From contig JAUIRK010000015.1 in the NCBI GenBank assembly GCA_030549495.1, forward strand, positions 62,001-126,000: 64,000 nt of DNA, written 5' to 3'. The translations under genes and the position numbers were made by a program. Each line of letters starts with the position of its first letter. Position 1 is the first letter of the stretch. This DNA comes from Nectonema munidae (lineage: Eukaryota; Nematomorpha; Nectonematoida; Nectonematidae). Positions 33,102-44,992 of the stretch are shown one piece after another. Under the pieces are notes generated by a model. The model searched no databases and was not told where the DNA came from. It worked only from the letters and a program-made list of their open reading frames with translations.

Positions 33102-34708
33102 AATAAAAGAAAATATTCTGTGAAAAAAGTTTTCCTCTTTTGAGAAGATTGGAAACTTCTTGAGATATTAAAGAAAGACGAACCCCTTGGAGCTTATGAA
33201 TATAAATGACATATTTCCTAATAATTTTTATGAAAGTAAATAAAATACTAAATAAGATCGTATCTTAGAAAAATTAATTCTTCCATTTTTTTAAAGATTA
33301 GTAATATTAATTGCTAAATAAATTCCTTTTCTTCACCTACCATTTTAGTATTGTTTTTGAAAGTTTTTTAAAATTAATGCGATGCATTGATAGTTCCAGA
33401 TATTTTAGGAAAGAATAAAAAAACTCCAGATGTTTTTTGAAGAGATGTCTATTTTTGATCAATACAGTAAGATGTTCAGCAAAGAGAAGGAAAACCACAG
33501 AATTTGTAGAATTAAGAAGGTCATTAATTGGAAAGCAGTTGTCCAAGTATAGATCCTTGGGGCACATCTGTTTTAACACTTAAAAGGGAAGAATAAGTAT
33601 ATTATTGTTGTAGACTGCATGCTGAATATTTGAAAAGTTAGATTCAAAAACAAAAATACAGAAGCAGAAAATCCAAAAAATTTATAAGTATGTTGCAAGG
33701 CTTCAAAAGCCATCAAAAGATCGATAAAAAAGAGGGAATTTGATTTTCTTTTTCAGGTGCAAATCTTAAAGATGGCGGAGATGAAAGAAGTCCGTCTATA
33801 ATTTTCATCCAAATTTCATCACTTCTTTTACGTAGAGGAAAGATTATTATCTGAAATTTAAACATTGAAGAAGGATAGACATTTAGATATAGACCAAGCA
33901 AACATTAAGATGTTAGTAATAAGATTTTGATCAATATTACATCAAACGGAGATATTTTTTGCATTTGCTGTTTTTAAGAGCTTGTATAGTGTAAAGTCAA
34001 TTTTACATCATTCATACTGATAAGATGGAAGTCAAAGGGTGAAGAAACAAGTTGAAGGTATTTTAAGTATTCATCGCTAGCAGATAGCTACAGTACTATT
34101 ATTAAATATATAGTAGTATTTAAAACTATTTGATATTTTTACCTCGTTTGTTAAAATAGTTCGCCAAAATAAAAAGACTTAATATCGTTTTTTAGGGATT
34201 TAAATCAAAGAAAGAATTATTATGCACATGTCAATAGCATTATTTTATTTTCAAAAAAAGCTGCTTTAAAATATTTGTTCTTGGTATTTTTAAAAGCATG
34301 TTTTATTTGGTCATGTTGAACAATCAATTTATTCTTCAGAGTTAATTTGAAAGTGTTCTTTCTCATTTTTGTATAGAGAAGATCCTTTTGTTAATCAAAA
34401 TTAATACATAAGGGCTTTTTAATTTTGTATTTTCATTTGCTATTAAATGATTTACGGGTAATTTGCAAGAGACTAAGGAAAAAATTTACTAATTACATTA
34501 TTTAGTAAGATTTTAGGCTCGCCATTAGATAATAATAATAATTAGTGCAGATCACTACAAAGAAAAAAAGAAAGGTAGTGAGACTTTATAACCATGAAAA
34601 GCGATAGAAAATAAAGAATAACTTTAGTGTGGTCAGAATATGAAAATAACCAGATATATAATAATAATATCTTTATTTCAAAAGTTTCATAAAAAGGGAT
34701 CACAGGAC
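33102..34708 (-). pseudogene. Fragmentary LINE reverse-transcriptase relic in AT-rich sequence
   Basis: The minus-strand segment 33337-33579 reads 'INDLLNSTNSVVFLLFAEHL', matching the YINDL...FADD region of a CR1/Jockey-type RT with FADD degraded to FAEH. Immediately upstream 'PRIYTW' out of frame recalls PQGSILG. About 33640-33720 gives 'FEALQHTYKFFGFS', like the KAFD block. The remainder (33900-34700) is unassigned. Confidence 0.55.
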
Positions 34709-36025
34709 TAGGGCCAGATTAACATAAGGGCTATTAGGGCTGGAGCACCAGATCCACGGCCCCCACTGAAAAAATAGGCCCCCGTTATTGAAAGAAATGC
34801 ATATCATGCAAGAAGTAAAGCTGTAGAAAAGTTCATTTGTAACTGGCAAATAATTACTTTAGTGGAAATGCATGTGGATTTGTAACTTTTTTGTTCTTCG
34901 CAGGACACACACGGGCTTTTTACCCCATTCAGCATTTTCAATGCCGTTTTTGATGTAATATTTAATATATAACATATCAAAAAAATAGTATGTAAATTTA
35001 CGTTATTCTCTGGATTATAAAAGTGTGCCAATATCAAAATATACTATTCTTTACAGACTCAAATTTTTTGCGGTTTTTGTGACCTCAAGACAAAATTTTT
35101 TCAAAATTTTCGAAAATTGAGTTTTAAAAAAATATGAAAGAAATTTTTTATGCATAAGGAGTGGAAATCTGTACAATATAATTATCAGATTATCTTGTGA
35201 ATTTCATAAAAAAAAATAAAAATAAAAAAATTTTAACGCCATCTTTAGCAAAAAAAAACTTTAAAATATTTATCTAAAGAAACTTTTTGGCTGTTTTTTG
35301 TAGCTAAAAAATTTTTTAGAAAACTGAAAAAATGTTATAGAATCATTATCAGTAAATTTTAGATCTTATAAAGCAATAATTTTGAAAATAAAGCGCCTAA
35401 ACTTGAACATAAAAAATTCAAAAAACCTATTTATAAACAAGTTGAAATTTATTTCATAAAATATCAAGGGTTATACAAAAAAAAAAATAAACCATTATTA
35501 TTATATGTTGAACATGATAAAAAATAGCAACACAAATTAGAATGGCAAAAAGAACAAATAGATAAGGTGTGTTTTTTGCACATAAATTTTTTACAATTTG
35601 AACACCTCCTTGTGCCTCGTGTTCTAGCTCTGCATTCTTGAATTGAACAGTATCCCCTGCCCGAACTACTTTCCGCCGTGTCAATTTGCGGAGAAAAACC
35701 ATAGTAAAAAAAAAGATTTTTGATGGGTCTTGAAATCTGACTTGGTTAGCCCTAGTTTTCATAGAATGATAACTTAAATTTTTTGATAAAATTAAAAAAA
35801 AAAATTTCTACCTCAATGGCGAAAGGGCAAGCATCGTTAGGGCAGTTTTGCTTGTAGATAATCCATGTATTGTAGGCAGCTATATCTAAATAATTAGAAA
35901 ATGCGGCAACTGTCCATCGCTTACTTGACTTATAACTAGTAAAATCTCTGGCCATTCGATTAAAACAATCCACCCCACTTTTCTATTTATTATAGGAAAT
36001 TAGGCTTTCGGGTTTTCTTTTATTT

Positions 36026-37065
36026 GATGTGATCGTGTCCGGACATTTGGTCGAAAGACAATTGGCCGACAGACATTTGGCCGACAGACATGACCGAATG
36101 GACATTTAGCCGACGTACATTTGGCCGAACAGACATTTGACCCAACCGACATTTCACCAAACGGACATTTGACCGAACAGACATTTGACCGAACGGACAT
36201 TTGATCGAATAAACATTTAGAATAGATTTTAGAATTTAGAATAAACATTTAGTATATAGTTAAAATGTTAGAGTTAGTTTTAGTATAGTTAGAATATTGT
36301 TAGTCTTAGAGTTGGTGTTAGTACAGTTAGAATATTGTTAGTTTTAACGTTAGTGTTAGCATAGTTAGTATATTGTTAGTGTTAGTATAGTTAAAATATT
36401 GCTAGAGTTAGTTTTAGTATAGTTAGAATATTGTTTTAACGTTTGTGTTAGCATAGTTAAAATAATAGTTAGAATATTGTTAGTGTTATTATAGTTAGAA
36501 TGTTGTTAGTTTTAGAGTTAGATTTAGCATAGTTAGAATATTGTTAGTTTTAGAGTTAGGTTTACCATAGTTAGAATATTGTTAGTCTTAGAGTCGATGT
36601 TAGTATAGTATAGCATATTTTCAAATCCAACCATAAAATGGAATATTGTGGGACAGTTTTTTGTGGGTCAGTAATTAGTTAGACACTTATAACCTACAAA
36701 AATATAGCAAATTAGTCCTGAGTGAGCAAGAGTGATTGATTACATAGATTAATCGATGAACGAAGATCCGAATGCAGTTATAAGCGTGAAACTTGTGCTC
36801 TGTAGACGAATACATTTCATTGGTGGCACGTAAGGATATACAAAATTGTGTTATAAATAGCGTAAGATAACATACGCATCTTTACCGTATCCGGCCATTT
36901 GGCCCAAAGATCAATTGTCTGTTCTGTTGGGTCAATCGTCTGTTCTGACAAATTTCCGTTCGGTGAAATGTCTGTTCGGTCAAATGTACGTCGGCTAAAT
37001 GTCCATTCGGTCAGATGTCTGTCGTCCAATTGTCTTTCGGCTAAATGTCCGGGTACCGATGTGAT
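36026..37065. mobile_element. Element built of degenerate 'GACATTTG' units (inner layer of the nest), with perfect 8-bp target duplication
   Basis: The element proper is 36034-37057 (1,024 bp), flanked by GATGTGAT at 36026-36033 and 37058-37065. Each end is an inverted copy of about 170 bp made of roughly 17-18-bp degenerate direct units of the form GACATTTGACCGAACG (left 36038-36215, right 36890-37053 inverted). The termini are CGTGTCCGGACATTTGGTCG and, reversed, GGTACCCGGACATTTAGCCG. The centre holds a 38-bp minisatellite. No ORF is present. Related fragments lie at 60305-60862 and 63515-63600. Confidence 0.9.
36236..36625. repeat. Minisatellite of about 38 bp built from TTAG-rich words
   Basis: Units of the form 'agttagaatattgttagttt' plus 'tagagttagtgttagtat' repeat about ten times with substitutions and deletions. 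Smaller GTTAGN words repeat inside the unit. Confidence 0.9.
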
Positions 37066-38762
37066 AGTAATACTTCTACTATGCTGTGTAGATAAGACAT
37101 AAACCGCTTTAAAATTCTTTCTAACAGGCCTTTCAGGTATATAAACACAAAGTGATGAAATATTCGAATATACAATTTTGCTCTCAGTTTCACTTAAATT
37201 TAACATGCGTAAAAATTTAGGTTTTAAAATATACGGAACAAATCTACCTATAAGATTTACTCTCCCACAAATTGTCAAATTTTTGGAAAGAGTCCACTCC
37301 GCTAAAGCATGAGATGTAAAAAATCTGTCAAGATAAATACCACACCCTGATGGGAGATTGCTACTTTCTACTAGACGCTTACAGATTTCTAGACTTCAAA
37401 AATATTCCCGATCAATTAATCCTGAAACATAAATTTTGGGCTTTATAACATAAAATGTGTTAGAATCATTAAGATGGTAGAACTTTAAGCCATAATGGCC
37501 CGGCTTTTTAGGGTCGTACACTTTTAGAGAACACCCGCCCCGAAATTTCACTAATTGCTCGTCTATAGTTACAGCATCAAGTGGTGTCCAAAATGTATGG
37601 CATTTTTCAAAAAAGTTATTATGAATACGCCTAATGGCTGCTAGTTTGTCTAAAGGCACTCTAGTGGCGGCATTGTCAAAGCGTATAAAAATTTAATGAA
37701 TTGGAACATCCTTCTGCTGAGTGCAGCGCGTAAGAAAGGATCTCCATGATTGGAAAAAAGGGCTTTAGTCGCAATTATTTGGTCTTTAGATTGTCCCAAA
37801 AAAATTAGACAACCAAAATAGACAAGCAAATCGCTTATAACAAACCTTTCACAACACAACACACACACATATTATATATATAATAAACTCACACACATAT
37901 AAAATACATAAATTTTTACAAATGCATATTTCAAAACTATAAATTTGGAGCAAAAACTATTCTTTTGTTTAAGATTGAATTTTTATAAATATTTAAAATA
38001 AAATTTTTAAATTTCGATTTTGATAGGACATAAAAGTAATGAAGAAGAATAGTTTATTAAAAATTCTATAAAAATGCTATTGTACATAACAAAACAAAAA
38101 TAGCATGGATAGAAAAAGGGCGGAAGGTCATTGAATCATAAGAAATATTTTTAAAAAGGAGGGAGAGGTGAAAAACCCCCTCGTCAATAACTTACAATTT
38201 ATAATAAAAATGTATGAAAAAAAATTCAAAAAAAAAGTAAAGATACGCTTCTAGATGTTTCAGGAAAAGTCAAGAAAATCAAGTGGAATAATGCAATGAT
38301 TTGAATTTAATTTGAATTATAGAACAAGAGGAGGTCTTGAAAACCCCTTACCCCTCGTAAATAATAGAGTTGAAATTGTCATAATTCATCATTCAAATGT
38401 TAATCGTTTTGGAAATAGCATATTCTATAAGAAAAAGCATATGGGCTTTTTTCTCCATTACTGCGTCCTTCGTGTAACAGTAAAATCGTGTGTCCTGCGA
38501 AGGTTAAAGTATTTCGGCATTAAATAAATGAATAAACGTTTTACTCTCTCTTTTTTTAGTATTTTTCTATAAACAACATGCGAAATAATGAATACTCGTA
38601 TATTATACAGTGTTTTATAAAATAGCCTTTTCTTAGATAGGTCATAAAGCCAAGGATCTATACATAGGGGGAGGGGAGCTAACGGTTTTCATTAAATCAC
38701 ATTGGCCCACAACAAGCTACAGCCCCAGTCCCCGCATTCCCCTAATCCGCCCTGCACAGGTA

Positions 38763-38984
38763 GTATAAACAATTTGTGTAACAATATATAATTAATACGC
38801 GTAATAAAAATACAAGAATAACTTTTGAAGGTCAGTATCAAAAGCCAAAATAGCAGCTAGAAGATGCCAACCAGGTAATAAAATAATTTTACTAAAAACA
38901 AAAAGAATATAAGGATACACACTTGAGTAAGTTTTGTATGATAAAATTTAATAATAATGATATATTATTAATATCAGAAAAAGA
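38763..38984. other. Unassigned short spacer
   Basis: AT-rich sequence between the nest and the LINE 3' end. Nothing recognised. Confidence 0.4.
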
Positions 38985-41880
38985 ACTAAAGCTGCCCGGT
39001 CAACATATAATTATTTTTCCTACACAAGTAACAATTCGAGATTGAGCATTCAGAATACAAATTGTAGGAGTAAAGGTAGCTAGATGACAACCACTTTTGG
39101 AAAAGTTTAAAAGGTATGGGATCGGAAAGGAAGAGTGCTTCGGAATTGTTGAAAAAGCAAGATACCTTATAAGAGAAGAGTTGCTTGGATTTCGTTATTT
39201 ATAAAAAGATAAGGATATTTTATGAACAAGTTGGAATGAAGTTCTGTCTTTTAGATGAAGTGGATAAATATAGGTGGAAGCAGCAAGTATACGTATTTGC
39301 ATAGTGTAACAGCGACATTGAAATTGTATATATCCATGAGTTTTAAGATGGAGTTATTAAGAAAAAGATTATTAGTGTGGGAGGTGGGGTTGTAGTTAAA
39401 GATAACCCCCAAAACATATTTTTGAATAAAAAAATAGAGTTGTGTCCTTTGTGTGGCCTCAATTAAAGATACTGTACCTGCTGTGAGTCAGAAAAAGGCT
39501 TTTGTAAAGTATAATCATTGTTTTTATGGGTAAAAATCGTTTGGCCTGCTTCAGTATACCAAAGATGTAGGCTAGCTTGTGAGAAATCTGTGAGATATGA
39601 TCGGACCAAGTGAGATTATTATTTAAACCTAAGAAATTAAATTTTAAAACTTTTTGAAAACCAATTTTAGTTAAAGAATCATCAAACACATAATTATCAA
39701 GGATATACAAAAATGGCATAGAGTTGGATTTTTTAGAGTTTATAGACAACCGATTAATAAGAAACCAATTTTTGATCCCCTTAATACTTTCTTCTAAAAA
39801 GGATTCATTCGTAGCTTTAGAAAATAACATTGTTCATACATTAAATTTTAGCATTTGGCATTGCGTTTGGAAGATCATTGATGTAGATGTTAAAGAAAAT
39901 AGGAGCCAAAATTGAACCTTGGGTTACACTAGAAGAGAATTTCTTCTTTTTTAAAAGACAATTGTTTATAGAAACTGTTTGATAACTTTTTTGGAAATAG
40001 GATTCAAAGAATTTCATATTAGCGTTAGAGAATCCATAAAATTTTAGTTTAGACAGTAACAGACAATGCGGAATATAATCGAATGCATGGGTCAAGTCCA
40101 AGCAGACATCATTTTTATTTTCTAGTACATGTATGACGCTATTAATGAAATAAGTATGTAAAATTTGGGTAGAATAATGCTGTCTAAAATCAAACTGCAA
40201 AGGAGAAAAAAGTCATTAGATGTGAAATAATTATTTATTTGTACATGAATAATTTTTTCAAAAATCATAGAGATAGAACTCACAATATGGATATGGGTCT
40301 ATAATTTTGGCACTCATTTTTATCTCCTTTCTTATATACAGGTTTACTTTTACTTTCTTAATACATCTGGAAAAACATTTTGTGAAAAGCACGAATTGGA
40401 AGCTACCATAAGGGCGAAAGATATGTCTTTTTGAACTTTTTTTAAATCATAGACTGACAATCCAAAAACATCATCATTACGACTAACTTTCAAACTTTTA
40501 AAAGACAAGAGAATGTCGTTTAGAGACACCTCTCTCAAGGAAATTGCATTTGCTTTCAAGACATAATTTGGATTTAAATTTTATTCATAAAATGGTGACT
40601 GAACAAATTGCAAACTATAAAGTCATCTGTCATCAAGGTTCCATTAACCTTTATACGAAGAGTATTAGGTTTGTGTTTGCCTTTTACAAAGGAATTAATA
40701 ACTTCACAAGTAAATTAGATATTCCTATTATCATTTAATAGTTTTTCAAAGTATTGTTTTTTCAAATGCTTAGTCAAATACTTCACTTCATTTCTCAAAG
40801 AGAAAAATATTGTTCTCAATTTATTAATTTTTTGATTTCTTCCACTTGTGATATACTTTATTCCTCCTTTTAATCAATTCCAGGGAGTGGAACAAAATCA
40901 TTGTAATTCAGATTATTTTTAGAAAATTAATTTCACTTTAAACTAACAGGCAAAGAAACTTAAAAGAAATACGGTTGCAGTTGTCAAATTTATTTTTTGC
41001 ACAATTAAAACTATTTCCGTTACGAAAATCATCACAAAATTTACAAACACGTTTATTCTTACATATGGAACTGGCATGGCCGAATGAGCGTTTAGCAATG
41101 CTGCGTATAATGAGAATACACGTTAGTCAATAAATAATTCAAAATCAGAATATTTCAAAAAGTGATAGCCTTTGGGACAAACTCTATAAAATACATCTCT
41201 ACAATGCTTGGAAGATGTTTGTTGGAAAAAACACATTTGCCATTTAATTTGCATTTAATCCTTCATGGGTGCTGTCTTTACTTCAATTTAAATATGAAAT
41301 AGAGGTTGTTGGATTTAAATGAACTTTGATTTTGAAATTTGAAAAGTAAATGATTTTTCAATTTCTTGCAAGACAATAAAAAGGATATCTTTGAGTATGG
41401 CTGATGATTTTTTGGGTTTATCTTTTTGGGATGAAACATTAAAGAATTTAATTTCAATATTTTTATTCGCAACAGCATCAGTATTTGATTTTATCGGAGG
41501 ACTTATAGAAATTTTCTCGTATGTATTAATTTTATCATGTAATTTGAAAAGTGCTTTTTTCTTGGCTATCATTCGAATTATTTTTCAAGTTTTTGTCAAT
41601 TTTATTATGGAGTTTTCAAATTTTTGATCAACGCGCTCATTAAAATTAACACAAACTTCATTCGATTTTTCACCAAGCTCACTATATCATTTGCAAATTC
41701 CTATAAAAGTAATCAGACTTTTTGATAAAATCTTTAGAAATTTGTTGACAATCAATACAATATCGATTAGAACCCCTCGCTTGACGAACCAATTTGTTCT
41801 AGGTCCGTTGACAAACTCTATGACATTTTGTTTTTAGTTTTTTGCGCAGCCTATTATTCATAAAATCAATAGTCGTATCA
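38985..41880 (-). mobile_element. CR1/Jockey-type LINE, decayed, right arm of the inverted duplication
   Basis: Minus strand, 5' to 3'. A possible ORF1 remnant (41280-41870) has 'CHRVCQRT' and 'GSNRYCIDCQQISKDF', Cys pairs that could be a zinc-binding module, then the Lys-rich 'SNTDAVANKNIEIKFFNVSS'. A 'GHASSICKNKRVCKFC' stretch near 41000-41080 resembles a second Cys cluster. The reverse transcriptase follows at 39459-40559. The 3' end is 'gttgaccgggcagct' at about 39002, then a TAATAAT-type tail. The left copy is 27140-28060. Confidence 0.8.
39459..40559 (-). pseudogene. LINE reverse transcriptase
   Basis: 40350-40559 has 'SFKSLKVSRNDDVFGLSVYD', the RT entry block 'KSxKxxGxDxI'. A broken 'NYRPIS' equivalent follows. 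39841-40200 has 'DLTHAFDYIPHCLLLSKLKF' (block A, DxxxAFD), 'QTVSINNCLL', 'SSVTQGSILAPIFFNIYIND' (block B, PQGSILGP) and ends just before the catalytic FADD, which is destroyed near 39830-39845. 39459-39830 continues 'FSKATNESFLEESIKGIKNW', 'LSINSKKSNSMPF' and 'LTWSDHISQISHKLAYIFGI', the thumb region. The enzyme would copy element RNA at the target site. With FADD lost and frames broken it is inactive. The block wording fits the CR1/Jockey group. Confidence 0.88.
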
Positions 41881-42009
41881 ATGGGAAAAGTTTTCCAAAA
41901 AAAAATATAGAAAAAATACACTGGAAAAACTAATTTCAAAAGGGAAAAAATAGAACTTATCTGAAAGCCACTAAAAAATTGTTAATTATTTTTGAAATTT
42001 TAAGACTAA

Positions 42010-43885
42010 TCTGAAAGTTAGTAGATATAAAAACATAAATGTATAAATATATTTTTTATTTATTTAATTTTTTTATATATAATCCTCGCTACCTTTTAAA
42101 AGTTTGCAAATTTAGGGTGTTCAAAAGTAGTTTTATATTTTTTTATGGTTCTTGTTGACTCATTCAGGATTTAAACTACATTGCTAATGTAAATACACAC
42201 TTATCTAAACGAATCAAAACCAATTGTTCTGTAAAACCTCAATTATATATTTTAAATTTTTATTTCATTTAGAGTTTAGACTAATCAATTACAACTCCCA
42301 CTACTTCATATTTTAATTTGAAATGATAAATACTTGTTTTCTATATTGAACTTATAAGGTGGAAAAATATCAACATTTATATACATAAATCTGAACAGTT
42401 AAATAGATTGAGAAACCAACAACAACGCATAAAATATTTAACTTTTTGGAAACGAAGAATATAAACTCTCTTATGGTGTGATAAAGACCGATTTATTCAG
42501 ATGAAGCGAGATCTCATTATCTTTTCATTCTCACCACAGCACCAAAATGATACTTGCATATACACTTGATGAATCCTCTACAAAACTGTCTTTCCCACGC
42601 AAAAGTTATTTTACGCATGCAAACACACAATGAGCAAAAAACGGCTGAGTCCGTGAGAATTCAATCTTTTTGAACGCATTTGATACCCTTTGTTATTTCA
42701 TGTGTCTAATAGATTTGTTTATATGAGAGATACTACATCAAAATGACGCTTTGTTTTTTGAAATTTATTTGATGAAGTTTTGATAGGTCCTGATTTGACA
42801 GAGTACTAATCTTTGGAAGCAAAAGGTAGTGGAAATGGTGGAAGATAAGGTTTGAACATAAGAAATACCTTTTCAATACCTTCCAGGGCTTAATGGAACG
42901 GCCAAAAATCTGAAAGACATTTTATCTATTTTCGAGTTATATTTTGATGCTTTCATATTTTTTAACACACACTCTCTAAAATAGACCCCATTTTTAAGAA
43001 AGTTTTTTTTGTTTCCAAATATTTCTTTTCTTTTTTAGATCGCATAATCCCTAATATTACAATTTTTACTTTGTTATGAAATACTCAGTATATATCATCT
43101 GTTAGTATATTTTGGTGAATTAATTTTTATTGGTCAAACGGAGATTTTCTTTGCGAGTCTGGCCAGGAAGAGGCATCTTTAATTTTATCCACGTATTCCA
43201 ACGTTTTGATAAAAAAAAAGATGAAAGAAATCTTAACGACAAAATAACCTTTATGAAATCTTTCCTTTTTATTGGACACCACACTCAACCATAACAATAG
43301 ATGAGCATTAGTTATATTAAGGGAAAATTTTCCTATTAACATTTACGATCCTAAAAAGCCCGAAGCTTATAGTAATAAGAACTCAAGATTTTTTTACTGC
43401 TTGAGACCTGAAATTTATGTTAGTGGGCGTGAGGATTCAAACTATTTTTCTGGCTTGAATATATCAAAAAGACTAATTCATGACGTCAACATTCCGTCCC
43501 CATCTAGTTTATATACAAATCGTTTTATACAAGTCATGAACTTGACGTCTGTTGCCACAATATAGAATTAAAAAAGCATGCAACAAAGAATTTCAAAGTT
43601 ATCTTCTCATTCATAAATTAATATATATTCATGCATACATGTTTTAATTAATTAACTAGTTAATGAGTTTTGTAATATATATATTTATAAATATGCATAT
43701 ATGTTAAATTTATATTTTTATTTTTGATTTTTGTTATATTCATTATTATTTATTGATTATTCTTTGTAAAAAGTTGATGAGCAAAGATGATAGATATCTT
43801 ATTTGAAAATAAAACTCTTTCAATTGTATTCAATTTTTTTTATCAAAACATAAAATATTGATGGATGCGTAAAAGATAAATTAAA
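42010..43885 (-). repeat. Right arm A' of the long inverted duplication
   Basis: This is the reverse complement of 24675-26546, nearly identical over about 1.87 kb, with about 15.5 kb between the arms. In both places the arm is followed, in its own orientation, by the same LINE family. It contains only a 71-codon minus frame (43127-43342) with no recognisable domain. Confidence 0.9.
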
Positions 43886-44990
43886 TGATTATAGATAGAA
43901 ATGTATTTTCTAACTATTCTATTCGAGTTAAAACGCAGATAAGTCAGTAAAGTATATAAGTTAAAAATATAATAAAAAGAGAAAATAGAAGTATATAATG
44001 ATGCGCTTTTCATCTCTTCTCTTCTCTCAGTATTTTTTATAGGAAGAATAAGTGAGATTTTTCTTAAAATTTTTTTCTTACTCACTAATCAATTCAAAAA
44101 GCATTATTATATGAGGTAAGGTTACCCTATGTCCTGGTTTTATAAAATTAGCCTCGTTTTATATTCACTCAATAACAAATCCAAGGAGATTTTGAATAAT
44201 CATAGTTTTTCATTCCAAAATACTCCTAAAAAGTAGTTAAAAAATTTTTACGCCAAATATGCTTGGTTATCTCTTTTTTAAGTAGAAAAATTCTCTTTTC
44301 TTTCAAAATATTCATATTAATTATTTCTGTAAGGAATAAAAAAATATATTTTTTTTTAATTTCAACGCCATTTATCCCACTTTGATGATTTTAAAATCTG
44401 GAAATCCTGAATAGAAGAAGTACTAAATGACATGGTTTCGGCTAGCATAGATTTGTCCGAAATGAGTAGTGGAAACTAAAGAAAACTTTTTTCTTCTAAT
44501 TATAGCTAAAAATTTTATTTGACAAATATGATTTCTTTTTCAACGAAATACATTTCCAAAATAAAATTAGAAAAGTTTGAGATACAAATCAAGGAAATAA
44601 ATTGATTGTAACTTCAAAGTAATTGGCCTTCTTTATAACGTAGAGATGAGGAACTTATGAAGCTGAAATCAATGTTCATCTTATACATAAAAATTCAAGC
44701 CTAAAAAACTCCTTCTAAAATGCCTTTTTCTAAAAAGCTTGGTTTCTTCAAGCCTTTATCCGTTTCTATTATTTTTTCTAATGATTAACACATCTTTCTC
44801 AAGTAAAAATGGGTAGTGATGTCTTTTTGCTAATTTTTTTCATAGTTTTTTTGATTAAAGGAAGGGGTGGGTAATGTTTTTTAATCTAAAAAAGGGGCGT
44901 GGAGAGAAAAAGTTCGGCAAAGACTACTCTATTAAACTATTTAAAACCAAAAAATCTTAAAAAGTTATAATTCAAACTTTTTGAATCTTA
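43886..44990. other. Unassigned AT-rich sequence
   Basis: Nothing recognised. Confidence 0.4.
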
Positions 44991-44992
44991 TA

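Larger units (their letters stand above)
35530..37868 (-). pseudogene. piggyBac transposase, split by an insertion
   Basis: In minus-strand order: 37650-37868 has 'GQSKDQIIATKALFSNHG' and 'PFLRAALSRRMFQFIKFL', the N-terminal domain. After a frameshift near 37670, 37396-37659 has 'PLDKLAAIRRIHNNFFEKC' and 'VTIDEQLVKFRGGCSLKVY' with the first catalytic Asp (TIDEQL). 37080-37300 contains 'VYIPERPVRKNFKAVYVLST'. The region is then interrupted by 36034-37057. Joining across the insertion and dropping one 8-bp duplicate keeps the frame: TS|NKRKPESLISYNK, one TAG, then 'SGVDCFNRMARDFTSYKSSK' with the last catalytic Asp (35752-35990). The C-terminal cysteine-rich domain (CSNCKKFMC...CSFCHSNLC) follows near 35540-35620 in another frame. 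The part around the second Asp, between 37300 and 37390, is degraded. Confidence 0.88.
34891..38507 (-). mobile_element. piggyBac element (middle layer of the nest)
   Basis: The right end at 38503 reads, reversed, CCTTCGCAGGACACACGATT and is followed by TTAA (38504-38507), the piggyBac target site. The left end at 34895 reads TCTTCGCAGGACACACACGG, but the adjoining target site has decayed to TTGT (34891-34894). Minus the 1,024-bp insertion at 36034-37057 and its duplicated 8 bp, the element is about 2.6 kb, a normal piggyBac length. The transposase is on the minus strand. Confidence 0.8.
34701..38762. mobile_element. Outer hAT-type element of a three-level nest
   Basis: Ends: TAGGGCCAGATTAACATAAG at 34709 and, reversed, CAGGGCGGATTAGGGGAATG at 38754. 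They diverge with partial matches further in ('gggctggagc' versus 'ggggctgtagc'). Flanks are CACAGGAC (34701-34708) and CACAGGTA (38755-38762), 6 of 8. Without the piggyBac inside (34895-38503) the element is only about 430 bp, so it is a non-autonomous copy. The imperfect ends suggest it is the oldest layer. Confidence 0.6.

Noticed and set aside
36236-36625. Telomere-like TTAGG repeats
   Set aside because: The words are TTAGTT/TTAGAA within a 38-bp unit inside a transposon, not perfect TTAGG arrays.
34709-38754. Reading the whole nest as one large autonomous transposon
   Set aside because: The piggyBac inside has its own ends and a TTAA, and the innermost segment has its own 8-bp duplication.
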